Shown here piece after piece: positions 29,212 through 38,324 of a DNA stretch of 64,000 nt (its first letter is position 1; each line of letters starts with the position of its first letter). The DNA is from CAVYEM01 sp963767635. Lineage in GTDB: Bacteria > Vulcanimicrobiota > Vulcanimicrobiia > Vulcanimicrobiales > Vulcanimicrobiaceae. Position numbers and translations under genes: made by a program. The DNA lies in the NCBI GenBank assembly GCA_963767635.1, contig CAVYEM010000001.1:1488001-1552000 (forward strand), written 5' to 3'. Under the pieces are notes generated by a model. That model was given only the letters and a program-made list of their open reading frames with translations. It was not told the origin of the DNA and searched no databases.

Positions 29212-29891
29212 CGCCGGTGTTCATTCATGGCGCGGGCTTCACCGGGGAATCGTTCGCGCAGCAGCTCGCCGCATTCACAGGAGCACACGCCCCCAATTTA
29301 CCCGGTCACGACGCTTCGGGGTGCGGGCGCTCCATTGCCGATTTTGCCGCATGGGTCGAGGAGTTCATCCAGTCCGCCGGCATTGCGCAGCCCGTGCTCT
29401 GCGGTCATTCGATGGGAGGCGCCGTCGCGCTCGAAGTGGCACTGCGCGCCCGCATCCCGGTGCGCGCGCTGGTTCTGCTTGGTTCGGGAGCGCGGTTGCG
29501 CGTCGCGCCGGCGCTCTTGTCGCAGCTGGAAACGGATTTCGAAGGGGGCGCCCAAACCGTCGCTTCGTACTGCTTCGCGGAATTAACCGACGAACGCGCA
29601 CAATGGGTAGCGCAATGCATGCAGCGCGTCGGTCGCGATCAGACCTTGCGCGACTATCACGCGTGCGATGCGTTCGACGTGCTCGACCGCCTGGGCGAAA
29701 TAAGCGTCCCGCTCCTCGCCCTCACCGGCGAACGGGATGTGATGACGCCGCCGAAGTACGCGCACGCGCTGGCTTGCCGGGTTCCGAATTCGCAAGAGAG
29801 AATAGTGGCCGGCGCGGGTCATTTCGCCATGGTCGAACTGCCCGAAGAAACGAACGCCGCAGTTCGGACGTTTATCTCTGGAGTCGCGTAG
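29208..29891 (+). CDS. Alpha/beta-hydrolase fold protein
   Basis: 227 residues, with a GTG start overlapping the YihY stop. The fold is shown by PVFIHGAGFTGESF (oxyanion region), the nucleophile elbow LCGHSMGGAVAL, an Asp in LALTGERDVMTPP and a His in VAGAGHFAMVELP, so the triad is complete. It resembles the small carboxylesterase/BioH/MhpC class and is probably cytosolic. The substrate is unknown. It is coupled to the gene upstream. Confidence 0.85.
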   Translation: MTPVFIHGAGFTGESFAQQLAAFTGAHAPNLPGHDASGCGRSIADFAAWVEEFIQSAGIAQPVLCGHSMGGAVALEVALRARIPVRALVLLGSGARLRVAPALLSQLETDFEGGAQTVASYCFAELTDERAQWVAQCMQRVGRDQTLRDYHACDAFDVLDRLGEISVPLLALTGERDVMTPPKYAHALACRVPNSQERIVAGAGHFAMVELPEETNAAVRTFISGVA

Positions 29892-29911
29892 TGCATTGTG
29901 AAAGGCTATTC

Positions 29912-30925
29912 GTGCGCAAATTCTCGGCCGTGCTCGTGCTCTGCTCGTGCGTTGCGCTCGTAGGCGCCGGACGTCCAACCCCAACCCCAACCCCAACTCC
30001 ATCTCCCTCACCGGCAGCGTCCGCTCCCGCGCCCAGGGCGCTCCCGCTGATCGTCGTTTTTCCGTTCGGTACCAGCAGCGATCTCAAGGCGGGCGTCGGT
30101 CAGAACGCCGCCCAACTCTTCGTGCAGCAGATGAACGCGGACGGCGGTATCGATGCCATTGCAGCCGCTCCTTCGGTCGAGCGAGCCGACTTTTTGAAAT
30201 ATGCGCAAAGCGTCGATGCGGACTATTACATTTCAGGATACATGACGCCGCTTGGAAACGGCGTTTCCCTCGTAGAGCAAGTCGTTTCGACGCGCAGCGG
30301 GACAATCGTGTACGGCCAAACCGCGCAGATCGAGTCGTTTCAAGACGCGACCGCGCAGGCGACGATCATTCACGACGGCATTCTTGCGCTCGAAAAGCAG
30401 CTCGCCGACGCGTATAGCGGCGCGCAGGCGCAAGCCACAGCCACTCCAATGCCCAACAACCAAGCGAACCTATCGAAAGGTTTGGCGGGACTCGCCGGGC
30501 TCTTTAAACACAAAGTCAAGGAAACGCCGGTTCCTGCAGCCGCCAAACCCGCGAAGAGCGTCCTCGTCGTGCGCATTGCCGGAGCCCTGCCGCCCACAGA
30601 CCTTTCCAAAGCCACCAGTACGCTTTTCGACGCGTTAAACGCACACTATAACGTGCGCATGACGAACGCCGCCCCCCGCGGACTTTCCAAAGAAGCCGAC
30701 GGCATTTGCGGCACCGATCGCAACAATACGATCGCGAGCGGAACCGCTTCCGCCAAACTGGTTCACCACGGTCTCGGCAGCCGCCCCGAGTACACGTTCG
30801 TGCTCGAGATCTACACGTGCTTCGGCGCAAAGCTGGCGCAGAATAGCGGTACCGGAGATTCGCTCGCGTCCGCAGTTCGCACCGCGGTAGATGCATACGC
30901 GACGGCGCATCCGCAAAACGCTTGA
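29912..30925 (+). CDS. Secreted protein with Pro/Thr repeat linker, unknown function
   Basis: About 337 residues. I chose GTG 29912 because AAAGG lies 8 bases upstream and a signal peptide follows (KFSAVLVLCSCVALVGAG). A TPTPTPTPSPSP linker leads into a domain with LPLIVVFPFGTSSDLKAGVGQNAAQLFVQQM and DADYYISGYMTPLGNG. This alpha/beta layout resembles the periplasmic TolB/FlgO-like nucleophile-free domains that sense or assemble lipoproteins. That resemblance is weak. It ends just before repeat array 1. Confidence 0.6.
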   Translation: MRKFSAVLVLCSCVALVGAGRPTPTPTPTPSPSPAASAPAPRALPLIVVFPFGTSSDLKAGVGQNAAQLFVQQMNADGGIDAIAAAPSVERADFLKYAQSVDADYYISGYMTPLGNGVSLVEQVVSTRSGTIVYGQTAQIESFQDATAQATIIHDGILALEKQLADAYSGAQAQATATPMPNNQANLSKGLAGLAGLFKHKVKETPVPAAAKPAKSVLVVRIAGALPPTDLSKATSTLFDALNAHYNVRMTNAAPRGLSKEADGICGTDRNNTIASGTASAKLVHHGLGSRPEYTFVLEIYTCFGAKLAQNSGTGDSLASAVRTAVDAYATAHPQNA

Positions 30926-30929
30926 CCAG

Positions 30930-31735
30930 CCCGAAGCTTGCGCTGAGCGAAATCAAAGCTTGTCATGCTGAGCTTTGTCGAAGCATCGCCGAACCGCGAC
31001 CCTTCGACAAGCTCAGGGTGACAAACCCGAAGCTTGCGCTGAGCGAAGTCAAAGCTTGTCATGCTGAGCCTGTCGAAGCATGGAGACGTCGAGCTTGGAC
31101 CCTTCGACAAGTTCAGGGTGACAAACCCGAAGCTTGCGCTGAGCGAAGTCAAAGCTTGTCATGCTGAGCCTGTCGAAGCATGGAGACGTCGAGCTTGGAC
31201 CCTTCGACAAGCTCAGGGTGACAAGCATGCGCTCAGGGTGACAAGCCCGAAGCTTGCGCTGAGCGAAGTTGAAGACTTGTCATGCTGAGCTTGTCGAAGC
31301 ATCGCCGAACCACGACCCTTCGACAAGCTCAGGGTGACAAGCCCGAAGCTTGTGCTGAGCGAAGTCAAAGCTTGTCATGCTGAGCCTGTCGAAGCATGGA
31401 GACGTCGAGCTTGGACCCTTCGACAAGCTCAGGGTGACAAGCATGCGCTCAGGGTGACAAGCATGCGCTCAGGGTGACAAGCCCGAAGCTTGCGCTGAGC
31501 GAAGTTGAAGACTTGTCATGCTGAGCTTGTCGAAGCATCGCCGAACCACGACCCTTCGACAAGCTCAGGGTGACAAGCCCGAAGCTTGTGCTGAGCGAAG
31601 TCAAAGCTTGTCATGCTGAGCGAAGTCAAAGCTTGTCATGCTGAGCTTGTCGAAGCATGGAGGCGTCAGCTTGGACCCTTCGACAAGCTCAGGGTGACAA
31701 ACGTGCGCTCAGGGTGACAAGCGTAGGGCGGCGGA
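30930..31735. repeat. REP-like palindromic repeat array 1
   Basis: About seven units of roughly 100 bases. Each contains TCATGCTGAGCTTGTCGAAG in one direction and CTTCGACAAGCTCAGGGTGA in the other, so each pair can fold back. Linking pieces CCGAAGCTTGCGCTGAGCGAAG and GGAGACGTCGAGCTTGGAC also repeat. Short open frames across it are by-products of repetition. The array fills the space between the convergent ends of the gene at 29912 and rimM. Confidence 0.9.
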
Positions 31736-31736
31736 T

Positions 31737-32258
31737 TTATCCGGCGTTATCGTCGTCTAATAAACCGGCCGGCAGGTTCACCACGATGCGTTTCGCTCGA
31801 ATGTCGATCGACATGATGAATGCGCGCACCATCGGAACGAGCTTGCCGGCGACCACGAGCATATCCGAACTGGGATAGTGCTCCACGCGCGTTACGCGCC
31901 CAAGCGAATGGCCCGACGCGTCGAGCAGATCGCAGCCTGCAAGATCGCGGTCCAAGTACTCTCCGGGCTCGAGCGGAATCCGATCGCGCTCTGCATAGAA
32001 CGTTGCGCCCACGTAGAGCTGGGCATCGCCGGTGCATGCAACGCCGGCTAGGCGAATCAACAAACGGCGCTGATGCTCCCGGACGCTTTCGATCTCCACC
32101 TCGCGCCGGCTGCCGTCTGCGAGCATGATGCGCAGCGATTGCGCAGGTGAAAAAAGGATGCGACCCGCATTGCTCGGGTCGCATTTCAGTTCACCGCGTA
32201 TTCCAAAAAGGCCGGCGATCCGGCCGATCGGGATCTCGTCATTCGGAATCGACGGCAT
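31737..32258 (-). CDS. rimM: Ribosome maturation factor RimM
   Basis: About 173 residues from ATG 32258. The N-terminal RimM barrel (IPIGRIAGLFGIRGELKCDP) is followed by the PRC-barrel part (GEYLDRDLAGCDLLDASGHSLGRVTRVEHY) and a C-terminal VPMVRAFIMSIDIRAKRIVVNLPAGLLD. RimM helps 30S assembly and binds S19. It is the last gene of the long minus-strand operon and overlaps khpA by 20 bases. trmD, which often follows rimM, is absent and replaced by repeat array 1. Confidence 0.93.
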   Translation of the reverse strand: MPSIPNDEIPIGRIAGLFGIRGELKCDPSNAGRILFSPAQSLRIMLADGSRREVEIESVREHQRRLLIRLAGVACTGDAQLYVGATFYAERDRIPLEPGEYLDRDLAGCDLLDASGHSLGRVTRVEHYPSSDMLVVAGKLVPMVRAFIMSIDIRAKRIVVNLPAGLLDDDNAG

Positions 32259-32796
32259 CGTCCTCGCCGGCATCGTCCTCGTCGGCCACGGCCTCGTCCT
32301 CGAGATCGTTCGTGTCGAAAATTTCCACGCCGACCTTCCCTTCGGCGGCGGCGCGCACGATCGTTCGCAATGCCTGCGCGACCCGGCCGCTGCGTCCGAT
32401 GACTTTGCCTATGTCTTCAGGGTCGACGATGAGCTCGATCGAGGCCTGTTCGCCGTTCTCCGGCGGAAAGTTATCGACGATCACGGCGTCCGGTTTTTCG
32501 ACCAGTTTCTTGGCGAGAAATTCCAGCAGCGACGCTGCGCGCGCGCGAGCGGCCTGCGGATCGGCCGGTTCTCGATGCTGCTGCTGTCCGAACCGGCGCG
32601 GCTGCCCACCGGGAGCCCTGCGGCCCACCGGGCCACGTCCGGTCGAATCGCGGCGTCCCGGCGCTTCGTCTTCCGGCTCGATGTCGTCGATGATTTTTTC
32701 ATCGCTCGCGATCTTGCGCGCGCCCAGCGTAGAGCGACGTTCCGTCTCTTCGCCTTCTTCGCCGAACAGCCCGAACTCGTCGTCAAACGAGCTCAT
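32239..32796 (-). CDS. khpA: KH-domain RNA-binding protein KhpA, with long N-terminal extension
   Basis: 185 residues, against about 80 for usual KhpA. The KH domain is at about 85-165 (LLEFLAKKLVEKPDAVIVDN, DPEDIGKVIGRSGRVAQALRTIV, including the GxxG loop as GRSG). The first about 85 residues are an acidic then Arg/Gly/Gln-rich disordered extension, and the C-terminus is an acidic tail. The KH part binds RNA, and its place between rpsP and rimM is the classical khpA position. The start overlaps the rpsP stop. Confidence 0.9.
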   Translation of the reverse strand: MSSFDDEFGLFGEEGEETERRSTLGARKIASDEKIIDDIEPEDEAPGRRDSTGRGPVGRRAPGGQPRRFGQQQHREPADPQAARARAASLLEFLAKKLVEKPDAVIVDNFPPENGEQASIELIVDPEDIGKVIGRSGRVAQALRTIVRAAAEGKVGVEIFDTNDLEDEAVADEDDAGEDDAVDSE

Positions 32797-33092
32797 TGCG
32801 CGGCGCCCTCTTCAGACTTGGGTTTGCGCCGGCTCGTCGGAATGGGCCCGCGATCCATAATCCCCTTCTCGGCGAACAGACGGCGAACCGTATCCGAGGG
32901 CTGCGCGCCTTTGGCCAGCCACGCTTTCGCCTTTTCCTCGTTGACTTCAACGGTGCGCGGTTCCGTGCGTGGATTGTAGTGACCTAAAATCTCGATGAAC
33001 CGTCCGTCGCGCGGCGAACGGGCGTCTGCCACGACGAAACGGTACGTCGGTTGCTTTTTCGCGCCCATGCGGCGCAGTCTGATTTTTACCAT
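32793..33092 (-). CDS. rpsP: 30S ribosomal protein S16
   Basis: 99 residues. The standard N-terminus (VKIRLRRMGAKKQPTYRFVVADARSPRDGR) is followed by FIEILGHYNPRTEP and WLAKGAQPSDTVRRLFAEKGI. Length and order match bacterial S16. It is directly downstream of ffh and overlaps khpA by 4 bases. Confidence 0.96.
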   Translation of the reverse strand: MVKIRLRRMGAKKQPTYRFVVADARSPRDGRFIEILGHYNPRTEPRTVEVNEEKAKAWLAKGAQPSDTVRRLFAEKGIMDRGPIPTSRRKPKSEEGAAQ

Positions 33093-33122
33093 TATCCTTG
33101 CTGTCCGTGTACGAAGTGCGCG

Positions 33123-34487
33123 TTAACCACGCGCGTGGTTGATTCCCATGGGTAGGCGCATGCGCTTTTTCCCGCCGCCGAAGCCCATTTGCTTCATCAT
33201 CTTGCGCGCTTCTTCGAAGCGTTTGACCAGGCGATTCACGTCCGACACCTGCGTACCGCTGCCGACGGCGATGCGCTTGCGCCGCGAGCCGTTCAAGACG
33301 TCGGGATTCTGCCGCTCACGTTTGGTCATCGAGCAAATGATGGCCTCGATGCGCCGCACGTCCGCCTCCGGAATCTCGAAATCTTTGGGCAAAGCGCGCG
33401 AAACCCCCGGAATCATCTTCAAGATGTCCGTCATCGAGCCCATCTTGCGCACTTGCCGCATCTGATCCAGAAAATCGTCGAGCGTAAACTGCTGCTTGAG
33501 CAGTTTTTGCTCTAAATCTTTGGCTTGTTCGGCGCTATAGACGTTTTGCGTGCGCTCGATGAGCGTGAGCACGTCGCCCATACCCAAGATACGCGACGCC
33601 AACCGATCCGGGTGAAACGGTTCGATTGCGGAAAGTTTTTCGCCTACGCCCATGAATTTGATCGGTGCGCCGGTCACTTTTTGAATGGAAAGGGCCGCAC
33701 CGCCGCGCGTATCGCCGTCCAACTTGGTCAGGACTACGCCGGTGATGCCGAGGCGATCGTGAAAGCCCTTGGCGACGTTCGTCGCCTCTTGCCCGGTCAT
33801 CGCATCGGCGACCAGCAATATTTCCTTCGGGCGCACCTCGGCTTTGATGCGCTCGAACTCCAGCATCAGATCGTCGTCAATCTGCAGCCGTCCCGCCGTA
33901 TCGACGATCACCGTAGAAATCCCCAGACGCCGCGCTTCCGCCACGCCCTCCCGGGCAATCTTCACCGGATCGCTCTGTCCCTTTTCGAAGACGGGGAGAT
34001 CGATCTGCGCGCCGAGCGTTTGCAGTTGCTCGATCGCTGCCGGCCGGTACACGTCCGCAGCCACGAGCAACGTTCGCCGGCCTTGCTCCTTGAGGCGCAG
34101 GGCGAGCTTGCCCGCATGCGTAGTTTTCCCCGAACCTTGCAGGCCCACCAACATAATCACCGACGGCGGCGCGTCGGAAAATTGCAATCGCTGCGCCGCC
34201 GACTGTCCCGAGCCGTCGGGTGAACCGCCGAGCAACGCCACGAGCTCCTCGTGCACGATCTTGACGATCGTCTGCGAGGGCGACAGCGACGCCATCACGT
34301 CGGCGCCGATCGCTTTTTCTTTGATGTTGCTGACGAACTCTTTTGCGGCGGAAAGCGAAACGTCGGCCTCGAGCAGGGCGATGCGCACTTCGCGCATGAC
34401 CTCGTTAACGTCGCTCTCGCTCAAGCGGCCGCGCCCGGTCAGCCGCGAGAAGATCGCGTTCAACCGATCGCTGAGTTGATCGAACAC
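33123..34487 (-). CDS. ffh: Signal recognition particle GTPase Ffh
   Basis: 454 residues with N, G and M domains in order. GTPase motifs are MLVGLQGSGKTTHAGKLA (P-loop), VIVDTAGRLQIDD, LTKLDGDTRGGAALS and the closing loop GVGEKLSAIEPFHPDR. The Met-rich M domain (MRQVRKMGSMTDILKMIPG, and MKQMGFGGGKKRMRLPMG) binds SRP RNA and signal peptides. It targets membrane proteins to the translocon. It lies 3 bases downstream of acpP. Confidence 0.97.
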   Translation of the reverse strand: MFDQLSDRLNAIFSRLTGRGRLSESDVNEVMREVRIALLEADVSLSAAKEFVSNIKEKAIGADVMASLSPSQTIVKIVHEELVALLGGSPDGSGQSAAQRLQFSDAPPSVIMLVGLQGSGKTTHAGKLALRLKEQGRRTLLVAADVYRPAAIEQLQTLGAQIDLPVFEKGQSDPVKIAREGVAEARRLGISTVIVDTAGRLQIDDDLMLEFERIKAEVRPKEILLVADAMTGQEATNVAKGFHDRLGITGVVLTKLDGDTRGGAALSIQKVTGAPIKFMGVGEKLSAIEPFHPDRLASRILGMGDVLTLIERTQNVYSAEQAKDLEQKLLKQQFTLDDFLDQMRQVRKMGSMTDILKMIPGVSRALPKDFEIPEADVRRIEAIICSMTKRERQNPDVLNGSRRKRIAVGSGTQVSDVNRLVKRFEEARKMMKQMGFGGGKKRMRLPMGINHARG

Positions 34488-34490
34488 GGG

Positions 34491-34733
34491 CTACTCTTTC
34501 GCCGTCGCGTCCTCAACGCGTTTGACCGCGTCGCCGACGGTTTTGATCTTTTCCGCTTCTTCGTCCGGAATGTCGATGTTGAACTCCGTTTCGAACGCCA
34601 TCACCAGCTCGACTTGATCGAGTGAGTCGGCGCCGAGGTCGTCCGTAATCGAAGCTTCAGGGGTCACTTCCGACTCGTCGACGCCCAACTGCTCGACGAT
34701 GATCTTCTTGACTTTATCGAACGTGGTGGACAT
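34491..34733 (-). CDS. acpP: Acyl carrier protein
   Basis: 80 residues, acidic. The phosphopantetheine Ser is in DDLGADSLDQVELVMAFE, and helix 3 (FNIDIPDEEAEKIKTVGDAV) is standard. It carries acyl chains for FabD, FabH and FabG encoded just upstream. Confidence 0.97.
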   Translation of the reverse strand: MSTTFDKVKKIIVEQLGVDESEVTPEASITDDLGADSLDQVELVMAFETEFNIDIPDEEAEKIKTVGDAVKRVEDATAKE

Positions 34734-34743
34734 ATCTCTCCCT

Positions 34744-35499
34744 TTACATTAAAACGCCGCCGTCGACCACGAGGGTCTGCCCCGTGATGTATCCGGCAGC
34801 TTCCGAACAAAGAAACGTGACTACTCCGCTGACGTCTTCCGGTCTGCCGGGGCGGCCCAACGCCGCTTGCTTGAGTAAATACTCCCGCGCCGATTCCGGC
34901 AGTTTTTCAGTCATCGCCGTTTCGATAAGACCCGGCGCGACGGCGTTGACTCTTATGTTCCTCGACCCCAATTCCTTCGCTAAGGACTTGGTCAACCCAA
35001 GCAGCCCCGCCTTCGACGCCGCATAGGCCGCTTGCCCCGCGTTGCCCATCATCCCCACGATGCTGGACATCAGCACGATCGCCCCGGAGCGCTGCTTCAT
35101 CATCGGCTTTGCGACGGCTGCGCACAAATAGAAGGCCGACTTGAGATTTACCGAGAGCATCTGGTCGATGACTTCAGGTTTGAGACGCAAGAGCAGCGCG
35201 TCGAGCGACTGACCCGCATTGGCAACTGCGAAATCTATTCGACCGAGCGCCGAAAGCGTTTCGCTGACGAAACCGTCCACCGCGGACTGCTCCGCTGCGT
35301 CGCCCGTGAGCAGCAAAATGCGAGCATCCTCACGCGCGCCTGCGCATGCCGTCTGCGTCGCTTCCAACGCCGAACGATCGCGCCCGACCAGCGCAACGTC
35401 GGCGCCGTTTTTCGCCAGATCGACCGCAATCGCGCGTCCGATGCCGCGGCTCGCGCCGGTGATGAGTGCAACGGTATTCGGCAGCGTTATCGCATTCAT
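34744..35499 (-). CDS. fabG: 3-oxoacyl-ACP reductase FabG
   Basis: 251 residues, short-chain dehydrogenase. It has the cofactor motif ALITGASRGIGRAIAV, the NADPH-type loop, NAGQ, and catalytic Ser (LMSSIVGMMG), Tyr and Lys (YAASKAG). The C-terminus ends with FLCSEAAGYITGQTLVVDGG. It reduces beta-ketoacyl-ACP. It overlaps fabD by 4 bases and is followed by acpP. Confidence 0.95.
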   Translation of the reverse strand: MNAITLPNTVALITGASRGIGRAIAVDLAKNGADVALVGRDRSALEATQTACAGAREDARILLLTGDAAEQSAVDGFVSETLSALGRIDFAVANAGQSLDALLLRLKPEVIDQMLSVNLKSAFYLCAAVAKPMMKQRSGAIVLMSSIVGMMGNAGQAAYAASKAGLLGLTKSLAKELGSRNIRVNAVAPGLIETAMTEKLPESAREYLLKQAALGRPGRPEDVSGVVTFLCSEAAGYITGQTLVVDGGVLM

Positions 35500-36455
35500 C
35501 GATGTTCTAGCGGCGCGGGGTCGCCCAACAGCATCCGCAACTTCTCGACGCCGGCAAAATCGGCAACGTTGAGCACCGGCGGCGCACCGGGTAATCGCTT
35601 CATGAGCGGCCCGAGCACGGGCGAGGCGCCGAATTCTACGACGGCATCCGGCTCGTAGGAAAGCAGCCTCTGCGCGGTATCGTGCCAGCGCACTTCCTCG
35701 GTAATCGACCGCACCAGATTGCGCTTCATCGTCTCGACGTCGCGGTACGGCTGCGCATCGACGTTCGAGATGACGTCGAACTTGGGCAGCGTGAATTCAC
35801 CGGCGCGAACGGCGGCCGCAAAAGGATCGACCGCGGGCTGCATCAACTCGCTGTGCCAAGCGCCCGAAACATTGAGTGAAACGACGCGCTTTGCGCCGTT
35901 CTGCAGCAACACTTCGCCGGCGGCTTGCACCGCCGCACGGTCGCCGCTAATGACGATTTGTCCCGGCGAATTGAAGTTGGCGAGCTGCACGCGTCCGCCG
36001 CCTTGGCGCGAGGCGTCCACAATGTCCCGCACGCGGGCCGGCTCCATTCCCAAAACGGCCGACATTGCGCCCGGCGAAAGTTCGGCGGCGTATTGCATCG
36101 CTTTGCCGCGCTCGTCCACGATGCGCAGCGCCGAATCCAACTCCAGCGCACCCGAAATCGTCAAACTACACAATTCTCCGAACGAATGGCCGGCGCTCAC
36201 GACGGGCGCGGGCATCTCGCCCACGGCGTGATAGAGCGCCACGTTCGTGGCGAAAATCGCCGGCTGGCTAAACCGCGTTTCACGGAGTTTCTCTTCGGGA
36301 CCCGTACGCTGGAGTTCGAGCAAATCGTAGCCCAGAACCTGCGCACACCGATCGAATACTTGCGCCGCGGCATCCGAATGGGTCGCCACGTCGACGCCCA
36401 TGCCGACGAGCTGCGACCCTTGACCCGGAAAGACGGCTGCGAGGCGTTTGCTCAT
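35496..36455 (-). CDS. fabD: Malonyl-CoA:ACP transacylase FabD
   Basis: About 319 residues from ATG 36455. AAVFPGQGSQLVGMG opens the protein, the active Ser is in VSAGHSFGELCSL, and the His region is NVSGAWHSELMQPA, all typical of FabD. It loads malonyl groups on ACP. Its ATG overlaps the fabH stop. Confidence 0.95.
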   Translation of the reverse strand: MSKRLAAVFPGQGSQLVGMGVDVATHSDAAAQVFDRCAQVLGYDLLELQRTGPEEKLRETRFSQPAIFATNVALYHAVGEMPAPVVSAGHSFGELCSLTISGALELDSALRIVDERGKAMQYAAELSPGAMSAVLGMEPARVRDIVDASRQGGGRVQLANFNSPGQIVISGDRAAVQAAGEVLLQNGAKRVVSLNVSGAWHSELMQPAVDPFAAAVRAGEFTLPKFDVISNVDAQPYRDVETMKRNLVRSITEEVRWHDTAQRLLSYEPDAVVEFGASPVLGPLMKRLPGAPPVLNVADFAGVEKLRMLLGDPAPLEHR

Positions 36456-37464
36456 CGCGCGCTTGCGGCTTGCGGCAGATCGGCCCACTTCCACGTGACG
36501 GCGCCCCACGATAATCCCCCGCCAAACCCCACGAACACGATAATGTCGCCGGCTCGCATTCTGCCTGCGTTAACCGCTTCGGACAGCGCGATAGGGATCG
36601 ACGCCGCCGACGTGTTGCCGTATTCGGCGATATTGACGACGACTTTTTCTTCCGGCATGTCCAGGTATTTAGCGGCTGCGTCGATGATGCGCTTGTTGGC
36701 TTGGTGCGGAATCAGCCAGTCGAGATCCGATTTGTGCAAGTTTGCTTTGCGCAGCGCGACGTCGGTCGCGTCTATCATCTTGCTTACGGCGAATTTAAAA
36801 ACTTCGCGGCCTTCCATATGCATGTATTGTTCGCCGGCTTCCCATGCCGCAGGCGTGAGCGGATGCCGCGTTCCGCCCGCGGGGACGCGCAGCAGTTCAG
36901 GGCGGCTGCCGTCCGAGCCCAGTTCGCTCAGAGAAACGAATCGGCCTCGGAAGCTTCGAGAATGACCGCACCCGCGCCGTCGCCGAAAAGCACCGCCGTC
37001 GTCCGGTCGTTGCGGTCGACGATCTTCGTCAGCGTCTCGGCGCCAATCAGCATGATGCGCCGGTACACACCGGATCGAATCAGCGCCGACGCGACGGTTA
37101 AACCATAGATAAAACCGCTGCATGCGATTTCGATGTCGAAAGCGGCTTTTTCGCTCGCGGCGAGTTTGGAGGCGACGATACAGGCGGTGGCCGGAAACGG
37201 GAAATCGGGCGTTACGGTGGCGACGATGTAGCAGTCGATGTCCGGCGGCTCGAGATTGGACGAGGCCAGCGCTTTGCGGGCGGCAAGAATGCAAAGATCG
37301 CTCGTTGCTTCGTCCGCCGCAGCGACGTGCCGGCGTTTCATTCCGGTGCGTGTGGTAATCCACTCGTCCGAGGTGTCGAGTACCTTTTCGAGATCCTCGT
37401 TCGTCAGAATACCCGGCGGCGCGTAGTGGCCGACGCCGACGATCTTGACGCCGGTGGAATTCAA
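36452..37464 (-). CDS. fabH: 3-oxoacyl-ACP synthase III FabH (frameshifted in this sequence)
   Basis: The N-terminal frame (37464 to about 36935) has KIVGVGHYAPPGILTN and the active Cys in IEIACSGFIYGL. The C-terminal frame (about 36935 to 36452) has the His in WLIPHQANKRII and the Asn in AEYGNTSAASIPIAL. Joined at EASEADSF / SLSELGSDG they give a full-length enzyme. FabH starts fatty-acid chains by condensing acyl-CoA with malonyl-ACP. Because it is essential in most bacteria without a substitute, the break is likelier a sequence error than a real mutation. Confidence 0.93.
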
Positions 37465-37467
37465 CGT

Positions 37468-37674
37468 CTAGCCGTGCGAGTGCCCGGCGTGATCATCCCG
37501 TATTTCGATGACCTGGCGACCGTCATACGTGCCGCAATGCTCGCACAGAAAATGCGGACGCTTCGCGGCATGGCACTGCGGACATTCCACAGTCGTAACC
37601 GGATTGAGTTTCCAGTTGGCCGCCCGGCGGCTGCGCGTCTTGCTGCGCGGAGTTTTCCATTTTAGATTTGCCAC
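37468..37674 (-). CDS. rpmF: 50S ribosomal protein L32
   Basis: 68 residues with the L32 N-terminus (ANLKWKTPRSKTRSRRAANWKL) and a zinc ribbon (CPQCHAAKRPHFLCEHCGTYDGR). It lies between yceD and fabH, the conserved position linking ribosome and lipid synthesis. Confidence 0.95.
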   Translation of the reverse strand: MANLKWKTPRSKTRSRRAANWKLNPVTTVECPQCHAAKRPHFLCEHCGTYDGRQVIEIRDDHAGHSHG

Positions 37675-38142
37675 TTATTCAGTCTCCGTTACACACGCGC
37701 AAACGCCCGTGTTCTTGTTTTGGCCGCATATTGAACACATGCCTTTGCAGCCCGCCTCACACAACACGTTGAGGGGAACTGCGCTAAACACCAATTGCTT
37801 CGTCAAATCTTTCACGTCCAGACGATCGTCCGTCAGAACGTTGCTCGGACTGAAGGGATCCTTCTGCGCGTCCGCTGCGGCGTCGATTTGTTCGTCGACG
37901 ACCACGTGCAGCGCGCGGTCCACCTCGCCCAGACACCTGTTGCACTCGCAATGGAACCTCGCATCGACCGTTCCGGCAATTTCGAGCATATCGCCGGCGG
38001 AGTGCATTTCGAGATGCACGGCAGCCGGTCCGGGGAAGCATACCCCTTCAAACGGCTCGATCTCGATTTGCTGGTCCAGCACGAGACGCTGGCGGCCGCC
38101 CGAGAGCAGTCCACCGATGTCAATCCTATACGAAGAAGCCAT
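37675..38142 (-). CDS. yceD: YceD family protein (DUF177)
   Basis: 155 residues. The DUF177 core is FHCECNRCLGEVDRALHVVVDEQI, and the C-terminal four-Cys block is LCEAGCKGMCSICGQNKNTGVC. It is the usual gene before rpmF. Function is not settled; a role in 23S rRNA metabolism has been reported for homologues. It is the first gene of the operon, about 175 bases downstream of its predicted promoter. Confidence 0.92.
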   Translation of the reverse strand: MASSYRIDIGGLLSGGRQRLVLDQQIEIEPFEGVCFPGPAAVHLEMHSAGDMLEIAGTVDARFHCECNRCLGEVDRALHVVVDEQIDAAADAQKDPFSPSNVLTDDRLDVKDLTKQLVFSAVPLNVLCEAGCKGMCSICGQNKNTGVCACVTETE

Positions 38143-38153
38143 AACAAGTGGTT

Positions 38154-38267
38154 GGCGTCCGGCCCGGTACTCACGGCAACGCCTTACGTTCCGGACGCCT
38201 TCCTATTTACAAGTGGTGGTTGGCGTCCGGCCCGGTACTCACGGCAACGCCTTACGTTCCGGACGCC
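38154..38267. repeat. Duplicated hairpin in the leader of the fatty-acid/ribosome operon
   Basis: Two copies of a 46-base hairpin, GGCGTCCGG ... CCGGACGCC, lie at 38154-38199 and 38222-38267 with a 68-base period. The loop sequence (CCCGGTACTCACGGCAACGC) is identical in both. They lie between the promoter at 38325-38354 and the yceD start at 38142, so they are transcribed in the leader. Confidence 0.85.
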
Positions 38268-38324
38268 TTCCCGTTAGACATAGAGGAAGGCCGCCCGTCG
38301 ATGGTGGCCCTCCTAATCGCAGAC

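Noticed and set aside
30922..31288. Small proteins such as those reading MLSLSKHG in the repeat arrays
   Set aside because: They arise from translating the repeat itself, recur in every array and have no ribosome site.
30930..31735. CRISPR array
   Set aside because: Units contain inverted copies of one palindrome and repeated linkers rather than unique spacers of even length, and no cas gene is present.
38154..38267. Riboswitch in the fab operon leader
   Set aside because: The two hairpins are identical copies with no conserved aptamer core that I recognise; a duplicated palindrome explains them more simply.
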